Shown here in pieces: positions 55,586 through 64,000 of a stretch of DNA of 64,000 nt. The translations under genes and the position numbers were made by a program. The stretch covers positions 51,009-115,008 of the forward strand of contig CAILZL010000023.1 in NCBI GenBank assembly GCA_903838705.1, given 5' to 3'. Each line of letters opens with the position of its first letter. Position 1 is the stretch's first letter. This stretch comes from an uncultured Pseudomonadota bacterium. Its GTDB lineage: Bacteria; Pseudomonadota; Gammaproteobacteria; Steroidobacterales; Steroidobacteraceae. The notes under the pieces are model-generated. The model ran no database searches, was not told the origin of the DNA, and was given only the letters and a program-made list of their open reading frames with translations.

Positions 55586-57907
55586 ATGAAAAGAATGTTA
55601 GTAAATGCAACTCAAGATGAAGAGTTGCGCGTTGCTCTGGTAGACGGACAACGGATCTATGACCTCGCGATCGAACTTGCCTCCCGTGAACAGAAGAAAG
55701 CGAATATCTACAAAGGACGGATCACCCGGGTTGAAGCCAGCCTCGAAGCCTGCTTTGTCGATTACGGTGCTGACCGTCACGGCTTCCTGCCGCTGAAAGA
55801 AATCTCCAGGGAATATTTCAAGGAAGGCAGCAATGCCAGCAGTCGCAACATCCGTGATCTGGTCACCGAGGGCCAGGAAATCGTGGTGCAGGTGGAAAAA
55901 GAAGAACGTGGCAACAAGGGCGCTGCTCTGACCACCTTCATCAGCCTGGCCGGTCGCTTCCTGGTACTGATGCCGAATAATGCCCGCGCCGGCGGCGTCT
56001 CACGCCGCATTGAAGGCGAAGATCGTGACCAGCTGCGTGAAGCACTGGACAGCGTGCAGTTACCTGAAGGCATGGGCGCCATTGTCCGTACCGCAGGTGT
56101 CGGACGTTCCGCTGAGGAACTGCAGTGGGATGTGAACAACATGCAGGCTGTCTGGCAGGCCATTCAGGAAGCCGCCACCCGCCCTGCTCCTTTCCTGATC
56201 TATCAGGAATCCAAGCCGGTCATCCGTGCCTTACGCGACTACTTGAGCGACGACATCGGCGAAGTGCTGGTCGACAGCCCGAGCGTATTTGCCGAAGGCC
56301 AGGATTACATGCAGCGCTTCATGCCCACCAGCCTGCGCAAGCTGAAGCTGTACGAAGACGAAGTGCCGCTGTTCACCCGCTACCAGATTGAAAACCAGAT
56401 CGAATCTGCGCACGCGCACGCGCTTACCCTGCCATCGGGCGGATCCATCGTCATTGACCAGACTGAAGCCCTGGTTTCCATCGACATCAACTCGGCACGC
56501 GCCACCCGTGGTAGCGACATTGAATCCACTGCCACCAACACCAATCTGGAAGCAGCCGATGAAATCGCCCGCCAGCTACGTCTGCGGGATATAGGCGGCC
56601 TGATTGTTATCGACTTCATCGATATGGAATCGAGCAAGAATCAGCGTGCTGTAGAAGATCGCCTGCGGGATGCCGTGAAGCAGGATCGCGCCCGCATCCA
56701 GCTGGGCCGCATTTCCCGCTTTGGTCTGCTGGAACTGTCACGTCAGCGCCTGCGACCTTCCATTGCCGAAGCCACCCACCACACCTGCCCGCGTTGCCAG
56801 GGTCAGGGCAAGATTCGCAGCGTCGAATCTCTGGCCCTGACGCTGCTGCGACTGATCGGTGAAGAAGCCCGTAAGGACCGCACGGCCAAGGTCATTGCCC
56901 AGTTGCCGGTCGATGTAGCGACCTATCTGATCAATGAAAAGCGCACCACGCTCCAGGAATTTGAGGCCAAAACAAAAACCGAAGTGATTCTGGTGCCTAA
57001 CAAATACATGGAAACACCGGCGTATGAAATCCGCCGCATCCGTGAAGATGAAGTGCAACTTCCTGAATACACTGGTACCAGCTACAAGATGGCACAGCAG
57101 CCTTCCATTGACGTCGATGCAATTGCGAATCGCGCCGAACAGAAGCCTGTTGCAGCACAACCTGCAGTCACCACCATTGCCCCTCTGCCACCGGCACCGA
57201 TACCACAGGCCGTAGCAGCGCCCGAACCGGAAAAAGTGGGGATATTCACCAGCATCTGGCGTGCGCTGTTTGGCAGTGGCGAAGCTGCACCCGCAACGCC
57301 TGCCACCGCCACCCAGCATCGACATGACCGCACTGATCGTCCATCCCGTGGCCGCAATGGGAATGATCGTCGCGGACCGCGCAATGGCCGTAACGATAAC
57401 CGTGGCGAAGCTCGCGATACCAGACGCGACCCACGCCGTGAACAGACGCCAGAGCAACGCCAGCAACGCGACGAGCAGCGTCGTGAGCATCAGGCCCAGC
57501 GCCAGCGGGAGCAGCAGGAGCGCCAGCGCGAACGCGATGCGCAGCGTTCAATGGCCCCTGCCGGGGAAGGTGTAACAAACACTGCAGTAGCAACTCAAGG
57601 TGAGGCGCATTCCGATGCCTTCCCGGTGGAAAATCAGGTACAGGGTGAGCGTGGGCAAGGTCGTGGCCGCCGAAACCGCCGCCGCAGGGGCGGTCGTGGC
57701 AGAGGTGGAGAAGTACGGCAGTTCAACTCCGATGCCAACAACCAGGGGAATACCAGCACTGATGGCAACGGAGATGCCATGTCCGGCAATGGTGACGCAA
57801 GCAGCTCTGCTCAACCCGTTGCTAGCCATCAGGAACCACGTGAGGCACATTCATCTGTACCGAGCAGCGCCCCCAGCCATGAGCAAGGTGCCGCGTCTGG
57901 TAGTTGA
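55586..57907 (+). CDS. rne: Ribonuclease E
   Basis: 773 residues, shorter than the 1061 of E. coli. [27 protein letters not shown] start, S1 domain (about 36-125), 5' sensor and RNase H-like regions, then the DNase I-like catalytic domain with [11 protein letters not shown] and VIDFIDM carrying the two metal-binding Asp residues. The zinc link CPRCQG is intact (about 404-407). From about 520 the sequence is low complexity: Ala/Pro-rich, then Arg/Asn/Gln-rich RNA-binding blocks ([14 protein letters not shown]), the reduced degradosome scaffold. It cleaves mRNA and processes rRNA and tRNA. Confidence 0.95.
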   Translation: MKRMLVNATQDEELRVALVDGQRIYDLAIELASREQKKANIYKGRITRVEASLEACFVDYGADRHGFLPLKEISREYFKEGSNASSRNIRDLVTEGQEIVVQVEKEERGNKGAALTTFISLAGRFLVLMPNNARAGGVSRRIEGEDRDQLREALDSVQLPEGMGAIVRTAGVGRSAEELQWDVNNMQAVWQAIQEAATRPAPFLIYQESKPVIRALRDYLSDDIGEVLVDSPSVFAEGQDYMQRFMPTSLRKLKLYEDEVPLFTRYQIENQIESAHAHALTLPSGGSIVIDQTEALVSIDINSARATRGSDIESTATNTNLEAADEIARQLRLRDIGGLIVIDFIDMESSKNQRAVEDRLRDAVKQDRARIQLGRISRFGLLELSRQRLRPSIAEATHHTCPRCQGQGKIRSVESLALTLLRLIGEEARKDRTAKVIAQLPVDVATYLINEKRTTLQEFEAKTKTEVILVPNKYMETPAYEIRRIREDEVQLPEYTGTSYKMAQQPSIDVDAIANRAEQKPVAAQPAVTTIAPLPPAPIPQAVAAPEPEKVGIFTSIWRALFGSGEAAPATPATATQHRHDRTDRPSRGRNGNDRRGPRNGRNDNRGEARDTRRDPRREQTPEQRQQRDEQRREHQAQRQREQQERQRERDAQRSMAPAGEGVTNTAVATQGEAHSDAFPVENQVQGERGQGRGRRNRRRRGGRGRGGEVRQFNSDANNQGNTSTDGNGDAMSGNGDASSSAQPVASHQEPREAHSSVPSSAPSHEQGAASGS

Positions 57908-58225
57908 GTAACCTGAAATTACGAATGGGTCTGAGTTATCCAGCCAAGCATCAGGAGGCGAGTAAATAAACCAGTAGGTTTAATCGTCTCCTGATGCACA
58001 ATTTCCCCAAGCAAACACCACCAAAATTGAGGACTAAACCTGCCATATTCGATCAGGTGTTTTGCAGGCCAGAGTGAATAACTGCATTACGTCACACTTT
58101 TTCTACATAATGCGGCTTCATTATTAACACCGCACAATAGTGACCTTAACATTCCGGCCTGCATAAACACGTACTTGGCTAGCGACCGTGCAAAGTTAAT
58201 ATGCATTAACACTAGGGAACATGAA
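57908..58225 (+). other. Intergenic region at the start of the polysaccharide locus
   Basis: It carries the hairpin at 57949-57998 and otherwise no recognised gene. The sequence turns AT-richer than rne. The wcaJ-type gene begins at its end, with AGGGAA 7 bases before its GTG. Confidence 0.5.
57949..57998. repeat. Long imperfect inverted repeat after rne
   Basis: GCATCAGGAG and CTCCTGATGC pair at the outside, a CGA/TCG triplet continues after one mismatch, and an inner hairpin AAACC-AGTA-GGTTT fills the loop. No T tract follows on either strand, so it is not a standard terminator; it may protect the rne 3' end or mark a recombination boundary. Confidence 0.65.
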
Positions 58226-59629
58226 GTGACCCAGCCGATTTTTTTAAAGAACAGTTTGGTAGTAGCGGTTTTAACACTGGTGCAGATCGCTCTTTCCTGC
58301 ATCATCTCAATTATCTGCCTCTACCTTGCAATCAGATTGACCGGACAGCAGATATCCAATGTCGCGGCCCCGATGGTGGTAGCAATTGCAATACTGTTTC
58401 TTGCACTCATCAGAGCCCCTGTAGATATACGTTCACAATTATCAGGACAATCTGCAGACGCAATCTCCGCAATCTGCATACGCTTTCTCCTGGCAGCCAC
58501 AGTAATATTTTTAGTTTCAAAAGCGACGCATGTTGAACTATTAAATAGCAGACAATTTTTTTTGTGGACCCTCGCAACTTTATTCACAGTAGCACTTAGT
58601 TCATTGCTAATGCTTGTTGTAATTCAAAAATGTCTGGTGAAAGCCGCAAAAAACCGGAAAGCCGTATTTGCAGGATACAATGAAATAAGCACGGCCCTTG
58701 CAGAAAAACTCACAAACAATCCGAGCTATTGCATCGAAAAATTTGGTTTTTTTGACGATAGAAGCGCTGAAAGACTCGGTCTTGGCTCAGAAGGCATCAT
58801 AAAGGGCAAATTGAGTGAGCTGGGCAGTTTTGTTCAAGTCAACCAGATAGATGTTATTTTCATTGCTCTACCCATACGTCATGTAAAGCGAGTGATGGAT
58901 CTTCTTGATGAATTGAGAGATACAACTGCATCCATCTACTACATACCTGACATTTTTGTATTTGATCTGATACAGGCAAGATTTACGGAAATTGAAGGCA
59001 TGCCCGTGGTCGCCATGTGTGAAACACCATTCTATGGGTATCGTGGCATTATCAAGCGCTTGATTGACATTGGGATTTCGTCGCTGGCGATATTGGCACT
59101 CTCTCCGGTGCTATTGATCGTGGCACTTGCCATCAAATCGACATCACCCGGACCCGTGATTTTCAGGCAGCGACGCTATGGTCTTGATGGTGGGGAAATT
59201 GCCGTCTACAAATTCCGTTCCATGAAAGTCACCGAAGATGGCGACAAAGTTGTACAGGTATCGAAATCCGACAGCCGCATCACGCCTGTAGGCAGCTTTT
59301 TGCGACGTTCGTCAATCGATGAATTGCCACAACTACTAAATGTACTGCAAGGAAAAATGAGCCTTGTTGGCCCGCGACCACATGCCGTGGCGCATAACGA
59401 GCAATACAGAAAGCTGATCAAGGGCTACATGGTAAGACACAAAGTGTTACCAGGAATTACAGGGCTTGCTCAAATCAGTGGTTGTCGTGGTGAAACCTCG
59501 CGGCTTGAAGACATGGAAGAGCGTGTGAAGTACGATCTTGAGTATCTGCGTCACTGGACCCCCCTGCTCGACATCAAGATTATTTTCCTGACTGCATTCA
59601 AGATTTTCCGTGACGATAAGGCCTACTGA
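58226..59629 (+). CDS. wcaJ: Undecaprenyl-phosphate sugar phosphotransferase (WcaJ type)
   Basis: About 467 residues, GTG start at 58226 with AGGGAA upstream; a TTG at 58175 is less likely. N-terminal half has four to five membrane segments and a CoA-binding-like domain (KAVFAGYNEISTALAEKL). The C-terminal half is the bacterial sugar transferase domain: YRGIIKRLIDIGISSLAILAL, GPVIFRQRRYG, YKFRSM, RSSIDELPQLLNVLQGKMSLVGPRP and GITGLAQISG. It starts exopolysaccharide or capsule repeat synthesis by putting a hexose-1-phosphate on undecaprenyl phosphate. First gene of the locus. Confidence 0.9.
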   Translation: MTQPIFLKNSLVVAVLTLVQIALSCIISIICLYLAIRLTGQQISNVAAPMVVAIAILFLALIRAPVDIRSQLSGQSADAISAICIRFLLAATVIFLVSKATHVELLNSRQFFLWTLATLFTVALSSLLMLVVIQKCLVKAAKNRKAVFAGYNEISTALAEKLTNNPSYCIEKFGFFDDRSAERLGLGSEGIIKGKLSELGSFVQVNQIDVIFIALPIRHVKRVMDLLDELRDTTASIYYIPDIFVFDLIQARFTEIEGMPVVAMCETPFYGYRGIIKRLIDIGISSLAILALSPVLLIVALAIKSTSPGPVIFRQRRYGLDGGEIAVYKFRSMKVTEDGDKVVQVSKSDSRITPVGSFLRRSSIDELPQLLNVLQGKMSLVGPRPHAVAHNEQYRKLIKGYMVRHKVLPGITGLAQISGCRGETSRLEDMEERVKYDLEYLRHWTPLLDIKIIFLTAFKIFRDDKAY

Positions 59630-59701
59630 GATCAAGACACTTTAAATAAGATCAGGTTAGCACCCCATTCTTTTACATACAATATCAAAAGAATTTGATC
59701 A

Positions 59702-60823
59702 ATGAGCGAACATGTAGATGCCCTGGTTATTGGCGCAGGTGTAGTAGGCTTGGCGGTAGCAAGCGTACTCGCACGCAGAGGCCGCGAGGTTTTCGTTATC
59801 GAGCGGCATTCGGCATCTGGGCAGGAAACATCATCACGCAACTCCGGCGTCATCCATTCGGGAATTTACTACCCAACTGACAGCGCAAAAGCCCGATTGT
59901 GTATTGCCGGCAAAGATCAGCTCTATCGCTATTGCAATGAGCGAGGGATTAAACACAAACGCTGCGGTAAACTCATCGTCGCGCAGGAAATGCAATTGGA
60001 GCAGCTGCAGCAGCTACACAAGAAAGCCAGTGCAAATGGTGTAAATGATCTTGAGCTTCTAAGCCGTGACGAAGTAACTCAGCGCGAACCAGCTGTGCGT
60101 TGTGCAGCTGCGCTATTTTCGCCATCCACCGGCATTATCGATATTCATGACTATATGAACTGTCTTGAGGCCGACATTCAGGCTCACCATGGATTACTAA
60201 TAACAAACACACGCTTCGTCTCAGCCACGGTAACTGACAATGGGTTCAATGTTGTTCTAAATACTGACAATGACAACACCGACTTGAGCTGCCGTCAGCT
60301 AGTGAACTGCGCGGGACTTAATGCACTAGAAACGCTGAAAAAAATTCACGGTTATCCAGTCATGCGCAACAGAGACGCCTTTTTTGCAAAAGGCAACTAT
60401 TTTTCCTGTCAGGGCACAAAACCATTCAAGCACCTTGTATATCCCATGCCCAATGAGGCTGGACTAGGTGTCCATGCAACGCTGGATATGGATGGGACCA
60501 CTCGCTTCGGACCTGATGTTGAATGGGTAAAACAAATCGACTACTCAGTTACCGAAGCTCGGGCTGAGCAGTTCTATTCAGCCATTCGCGAATATTGGCC
60601 ATCATTACCTGATGGCTCCTTGCACGCAGCCTATTCTGGCATCCGACCCAAACTGGTCGGACCAGGACAGCCTGCCGCAGATTTCGAGATCGAAGGAACC
60701 GAGGTGCATGGTGTACCCGGACTGATTAATCTACTGGGAATAGAATCGCCGGGTTTGACAGCATCGCTGGCGATTGCCGAATTGGTATCAAAATTACTTT
60801 GCGTCACGCCCAACAGTCATTAG
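59702..60823 (+). CDS. FAD-dependent oxidoreductase, LhgO-like
   Basis: 373 residues. Rossmann FAD-binding motif ALVIGAGVVGLAVASVLARRG at the start, then SSRNSGVIHSGIYY, a motif of the L-2-hydroxyglutarate oxidase/dehydrogenase group, and C-terminal SGIRPKLVGPG and NLLGIESPGLTASLAIAE. The canonical enzyme oxidises L-2-hydroxyglutarate and feeds electrons to the respiratory chain; here, in a polysaccharide locus, it may oxidise another 2-hydroxy acid or sugar acid. Same strand as its neighbours, 72 bases after wcaJ. Confidence 0.8.
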   Translation: MSEHVDALVIGAGVVGLAVASVLARRGREVFVIERHSASGQETSSRNSGVIHSGIYYPTDSAKARLCIAGKDQLYRYCNERGIKHKRCGKLIVAQEMQLEQLQQLHKKASANGVNDLELLSRDEVTQREPAVRCAAALFSPSTGIIDIHDYMNCLEADIQAHHGLLITNTRFVSATVTDNGFNVVLNTDNDNTDLSCRQLVNCAGLNALETLKKIHGYPVMRNRDAFFAKGNYFSCQGTKPFKHLVYPMPNEAGLGVHATLDMDGTTRFGPDVEWVKQIDYSVTEARAEQFYSAIREYWPSLPDGSLHAAYSGIRPKLVGPGQPAADFEIEGTEVHGVPGLINLLGIESPGLTASLAIAELVSKLLCVTPNSH

Positions 60824-60926
60824 CACTAATATCCTGACCATAATCGATAAAAGCTGATTGTGACTCACGTATGAATACGATGGACTACTATGGAGTAAGC
60901 TTGGCCGCAAGGAGAATGTGCATTCC

Positions 60927-62114
60927 ATGAACACTCACGCAACCCCCCTAAAGGAACAGCCTAAACCAGACGAACATATCCCGGTAGCCGGACCTTGGGT
61001 GTCAGACCTCGAGGTTGAGTACGTTGCGCAGGCTGCGGCAAATGACTGGTACAAGAATGCCGGCCAATCGGTCAAACGCTTCGAACAGGAATTTGCCGCG
61101 TATTTGGGCATCCGTCACGCGGCAGCCGTTCCTCATTGCACATCTGCACTGCATTTGGCAATGCTCTGTTTAAATATTGGACCGGGTGACGAAGTCATTG
61201 TTCCAGAGAGTACTTGGGTAGCCACCGCAGCGCCCATTGCCTATGTTGGTGCAGAGCCGGTCTTTGCCGATATCGACCCATCAACATGGCAGATATCAGC
61301 TGCTTCAGTAGAAAGATGCGTTGGTCCGCGCACCAAAGCCATTGTAACCGTTGATCTATATGGCGGCATGCCTGACATGGACGCAATCAACGCAATCGCA
61401 AAACCTAAAGGCATCGCCATCATTGAAGACGCAGCTCAGTCAATTGGCTCGAGCTACAAAGGCCATGCGGCCGGCACTCTTGGGGATATTTCCACTTTCA
61501 GCTTTCACGGCACAAAAACGCTAACCACTGGTGAAGGTGGTATGTTCGTAACCGACCGTGATGATTTATTTGAGCGCGCCGCGCGCATTCGCGACCACGG
61601 TCGCACTGCCGCAGATTTCAAGTATTTTGTGACCAGCGAAATTGGTCACAAGTACCGCATGGGAAGCCTGCCCGCAGCATTTGGCCGTGCACAGTTACAG
61701 CGCGTCAATGAACTGATTGAACGCAAACGGGAAATATTTTCCTGGTATGAAGCTCGCCTGTCAGGCATTCAAGGCATCCAGTTGAATGCCCGCGTGGCAG
61801 ATGTCGGAAATACCTTCTGGATGGTCAATGCAGTACTGGACAGCAGCTATGACCTAACCACCCTGCAACTAATGCAACTTTTTGATGCGAAGGAAATCGA
61901 TATCCGCCCCTTCTTCCCGCCACTCAGTTCGTTGCCTGCGTTCGCAAAATATCATAGCGTAGTAGACGCTTGTGTCCAGAACCCCGTGGCCTATGATCTG
62001 GCCAAAAGGGCCATCAACCTGCCCTCCGCCCTGATGCTGACCGAAGCTCAGGTTGACAGGGTATGCACCGTATTCCGATCGATACTGAACAACTCGAGGA
62101 ACAAGAGCGTATGA
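60927..62114 (+). CDS. DegT/DnrJ/EryC1/StrS-family sugar aminotransferase
   Basis: About 395 residues from the ATG at 60927; AAGGAG (60909-60914) is 12 bases away, so a GTG at 60918 is an alternative. Fold-type I PLP enzyme: VPHCTSALHLAML, PGDEVIVPESTWVATAAPI, DLYGGMPDMDAI, IEDAAQSIGSSYKG, and the PLP lysine in STFSFHGTKTLTTGEGG. It transaminates keto-sugars on nucleotide carriers to give amino sugars for surface polysaccharide. Its stop overlaps the next ATG by 4 bases. Confidence 0.9.
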   Translation: MNTHATPLKEQPKPDEHIPVAGPWVSDLEVEYVAQAAANDWYKNAGQSVKRFEQEFAAYLGIRHAAAVPHCTSALHLAMLCLNIGPGDEVIVPESTWVATAAPIAYVGAEPVFADIDPSTWQISAASVERCVGPRTKAIVTVDLYGGMPDMDAINAIAKPKGIAIIEDAAQSIGSSYKGHAAGTLGDISTFSFHGTKTLTTGEGGMFVTDRDDLFERAARIRDHGRTAADFKYFVTSEIGHKYRMGSLPAAFGRAQLQRVNELIERKREIFSWYEARLSGIQGIQLNARVADVGNTFWMVNAVLDSSYDLTTLQLMQLFDAKEIDIRPFFPPLSSLPAFAKYHSVVDACVQNPVAYDLAKRAINLPSALMLTEAQVDRVCTVFRSILNNSRNKSV

Positions 62115-62881
62115 AGGCAGTCATTCTCGCAGGTGGGCGCGGCACACGGATCAGCGAGGAATCGCAAGCACGCCCCAAACCGATGGTTGAAATCGGCGGC
62201 CGACCGGTTCTGTGGCACATTATGAAAATCTATGGAGCTGCCGGCATCACGGATTTCATCATATTGCTGGGCTATCGCGGCTACATGATCAAGGAATACT
62301 TCGCGAATTACTTCTTGCACATGTCCGATGTCACCATTGATCTGACAACCTCCTCAATTCAAGTACATCAATCAAAGTCTGAACCTTGGACAGTAACGTT
62401 GCTGGACACGGGCCCGGAAACCATGACAGGAGGGCGATTGCTGCGAGCAAAGCAGCACATTGGTAACGAGAACTTCCTGTTTACTTACGGTGACGGCGTC
62501 ACTGATCTAGATATACGCAAAGTAATTAAACACCATGAACAAGGGAAAACACTTGCCACAGTTACTGCCGTCCAACCACCGGGGCGCTATGGCAGATTGG
62601 CCATTGCAAGCGGCAAAGTCGCGTTTCAGGAAAAACCACTGGGCGGTGGTGGCTGGGTTAGTGGCGGCTTTTTTGTAGCCTCACCGAAAATTCTCAACTA
62701 CATCGATGGCGATGACACGATTTTTGAACGCAGCCCAATGGAACGCCTATCCAATGAAGGCCAGCTGGGCGCTTATCAACATGAAGGATTTTGGTATGGC
62801 ATGGACACACTTTGGGATAAGATTTATCTAGATAGTCTCTGGGAAAAGGGTATTGCTCCGTGGAAAACATGGACAGAGTAA
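62111..62881 (+). CDS. rfbF: Glucose-1-phosphate cytidylyltransferase-like nucleotidyltransferase (RfbF)
   Basis: 256 residues; the ATG at 62111 overlaps the preceding stop (ATGA). KAVILAGGRGTRISEESQARPKPMVEIGGRPV is the nucleotide-binding signature, then FLFTYGDGVTDLD (metal Asp), the EKPLGGGGWVSGGFFV block and WYGMDTLWDK. It resembles RfbF/DdhA, which makes CDP-glucose for 3,6-dideoxyhexoses. The usual partner CDP-glucose 4,6-dehydratase is not in the window. Confidence 0.88.
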   Translation: MKAVILAGGRGTRISEESQARPKPMVEIGGRPVLWHIMKIYGAAGITDFIILLGYRGYMIKEYFANYFLHMSDVTIDLTTSSIQVHQSKSEPWTVTLLDTGPETMTGGRLLRAKQHIGNENFLFTYGDGVTDLDIRKVIKHHEQGKTLATVTAVQPPGRYGRLAIASGKVAFQEKPLGGGGWVSGGFFVASPKILNYIDGDDTIFERSPMERLSNEGQLGAYQHEGFWYGMDTLWDKIYLDSLWEKGIAPWKTWTE

Positions 62882-63049
62882 TTCGATAATTATTGGTTAG
62901 CAGCACCACAAATAAAGTTAACAGCTTGCTGTGGCGCAATCAGCTAGCAGTACGATGCCACACACAAAGTTGGACAGGTACCGAGATGCAGATATGGGGC
63001 CTAAGTAAAACGCCAAGCCGGCCACAAGACCAGAAAAAAGAAACCAAGC

Positions 63050-63854
63050 GTGATATTCAACTCAATTGAGTACCTGTATTTTTTCTGCGCAGCCGCATTG
63101 CTGCTAGCCCTATGCCGTGGGCCACTTCGTCCCTACGCCCTACTATCATTGGAGCTATATTTCTACATGAGCTGGCGAGCACCTTACGTGCTCGTACTAC
63201 TTGGAACATCGTGCGTTGACTATCTTGCAGCCTTGAAAATATCAGCATATGGAAACAAAAAACAGCTCTTCGAAATAAAGTATTTCTAGCCTGCAGCCTG
63301 TCTGCCAATCTTGGCGTTTTATTTTTCTTCAAGTACTACAACTTTTTTCACAGGAAATACTCGGTCCGGTTTTTGGCGAACGCTTCTCAACATTACATTT
63401 GATCCTGCCGCTGGGAATTTCCTTTTATACATTCCAGGCTATAAGCTACGTAATAGACGTGTACAGAGGAGAACAAGAACCCCAACGTCACTACATAAAT
63501 TTTCTGGCCTATGTAACGCATTTCCCACAATTGATAGCCGGCCCGATCGAAAGGGCACGCCACTTGATGCCGCAACTTTTCGCGGTACCCCATCTTTCAT
63601 CTGAAAAAGTCTATTCGGGATTACGGCTGATATTATGGGGGCTGTTCAAAAAATCTGTCATTGCGGATAGAGCAGCAATCTATGTCAGTTTCGTATTCGA
63701 CAAAGGCCCACCTACAACCAGCTTACGTGCCGCATTCGCTACACTATTTTTTGCATACCAGATCTACTGTGACTTCTCTGGATATACCGACATAGCCCGG
63801 GGTAGCTCGCGTATTCTCGGCATAGAACTAATGCAGAACTTTAACTTCCCATAT
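63050..63854 (+). pseudogene. MBOAT (AlgI-like) acyltransferase gene, frameshifted and cut by an IS
   Basis: MBOAT O-acyltransferases move acyl groups onto extracellular polysaccharide. The start (GTG, MIFNSIEYLYFFCAAALLLA, about 80 codons) stays in one frame; after the A6 tract at 63257-63262 homology continues in the next frame (KVFLACSLSANLGVLFFFKYYNFF) until the T6 tract at 63343-63348, then in a third frame (LGPVFGERFSTLHLI, LGISFYTFQAISYVIDVYRG, FPQLIAGPIERA, YCDFSGYTDIARG). One missing base in each homopolymer restores a single frame. Homology stops at NFNFPY where an IS begins, so the rest, including the catalytic His, is missing here. Confidence 0.85.
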
Positions 63855-64000
63855 TGCTCGGTAATCCTCCCCTTTTTAACTGAGGTCAGAAGTGGAGAGA
63901 TCAGGCGACCATAGCCAACTTCTGTATGGGGGTGATGCCGCCTATGGCCATGTTCGGTCTTTCGTGATTGTATGTCCAGAGCCAGCGGGTGACTGAGTCA
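63855..64000 (-). mobile_element. IS3-family insertion sequence, one end
   Basis: After codon NFNFPY the MBOAT homology ends at TGCTCGGTAATCCTCCCC; IS3-family ends start with TG, which fits an end at 63855. The element holds the transposase end on the minus strand and continues beyond the window. The exact terminal base and target duplication cannot be proved because the other end is absent. Confidence 0.75.
63901..64000 (-). CDS. IS3-family transposase OrfB, C-terminal end
   Basis: On the minus strand the last 32 codons read DSVTRWLWTYNHERPNMAIGG then ITPIQKLAMVA and stop. The YNHERPNMAIGGITP motif is the conserved tail of the DDE integrase (OrfB) of IS3-family elements. The rest of the gene lies beyond the window. 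It is oriented opposite to the MBOAT gene it interrupts. Confidence 0.85.
   Translation of the reverse strand, partial: DSVTRWLWTYNHERPNMAIGGITPIQKLAMVA

Overview
The window reads as ordinary chromosome of a gammaproteobacterium, densely packed on both strands. Supporting signs are the yceD-rpmF-plsX-fabH order, an RNase E with its zinc-link CPRC motif, SOS boxes of the CTG-N10-CAG type before lexA, XerD, a type IV minor-pilin operon (fimT-pilV-pilW-pilX-pilY1-pilE), monomeric isocitrate dehydrogenase, and a CatF/CatI/CatJ-type 3-oxoadipate module. I cannot place it at genus level. No rRNA, tRNA or CRISPR array was recognised. Most of the sequence is core genome; the last 6 kb, a surface-polysaccharide locus, is visibly less GC-rich and carries a broken gene and an insertion sequence.

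Layout. 1-9 kb: end of a PuuD-like membrane protein gene, nadC, a GAF-PAS-PAS-GGDEF-EAL signalling protein, a DUF374 acyltransferase, a TauE-type exporter, and the catF-catI-catJ genes that finish aromatic degradation to acetyl-CoA and succinyl-CoA. 9-22 kb: Nudix hydrolase, 7Fe ferredoxin, xerD, a PlsC-like acyltransferase, NnrU-like protein, old yellow enzyme, icd, a Cys/Met-metabolism PLP enzyme, a three-gene 2-oxoacid dehydrogenase operon (E1 alpha, E1 beta, E2, no E3), a secreted protein of unknown role and gpmA. 22-26.5 kb: a thiamine uptake and salvage operon (TonB receptor, YkoF-like thiamine binder, PnuT-type permease, thiamine-kinase-like protein) behind a TPP riboswitch. 26.5-37 kb: PhzF, a two-domain ModF-like ATPase, YgiD dioxygenase, then a large three-gene cluster of transglutaminase, circularly permuted ATP-grasp/Alpha-E fusion and transglutaminase/DUF2126 putative amidoligase, with a divergent small cysteine-rich protein. 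37-41.7 kb: tex, a class III cyclase with a degenerate receiver domain, lexA with two tandem SOS boxes. 41.8-48.7 kb: the minor-pilin operon. 48.9-58 kb: an Ala-rich Lpp-like lipoprotein facing an L,D-transpeptidase, the fabH-plsX-rpmF-yceD cluster, maf, rluC and rne with a long leader. 58-64 kb: polysaccharide genes (WcaJ-type initiating transferase, FAD oxidoreductase, DegT aminotransferase, glucose-1-phosphate cytidylyltransferase, MBOAT acyltransferase) ending in an IS3-family element.

The best candidates for biology that is not well understood are the ATP-grasp/amidoligase/transglutaminase cluster (29.8-36.6 kb), which is a known conserved neighbourhood but still has no established product; the riboswitch-controlled thiamine operon with a repeated switching sequence; the probable murein-lipoprotein and L,D-transpeptidase pair; and the decaying MBOAT gene, with two one-base homopolymer losses plus an IS insertion.
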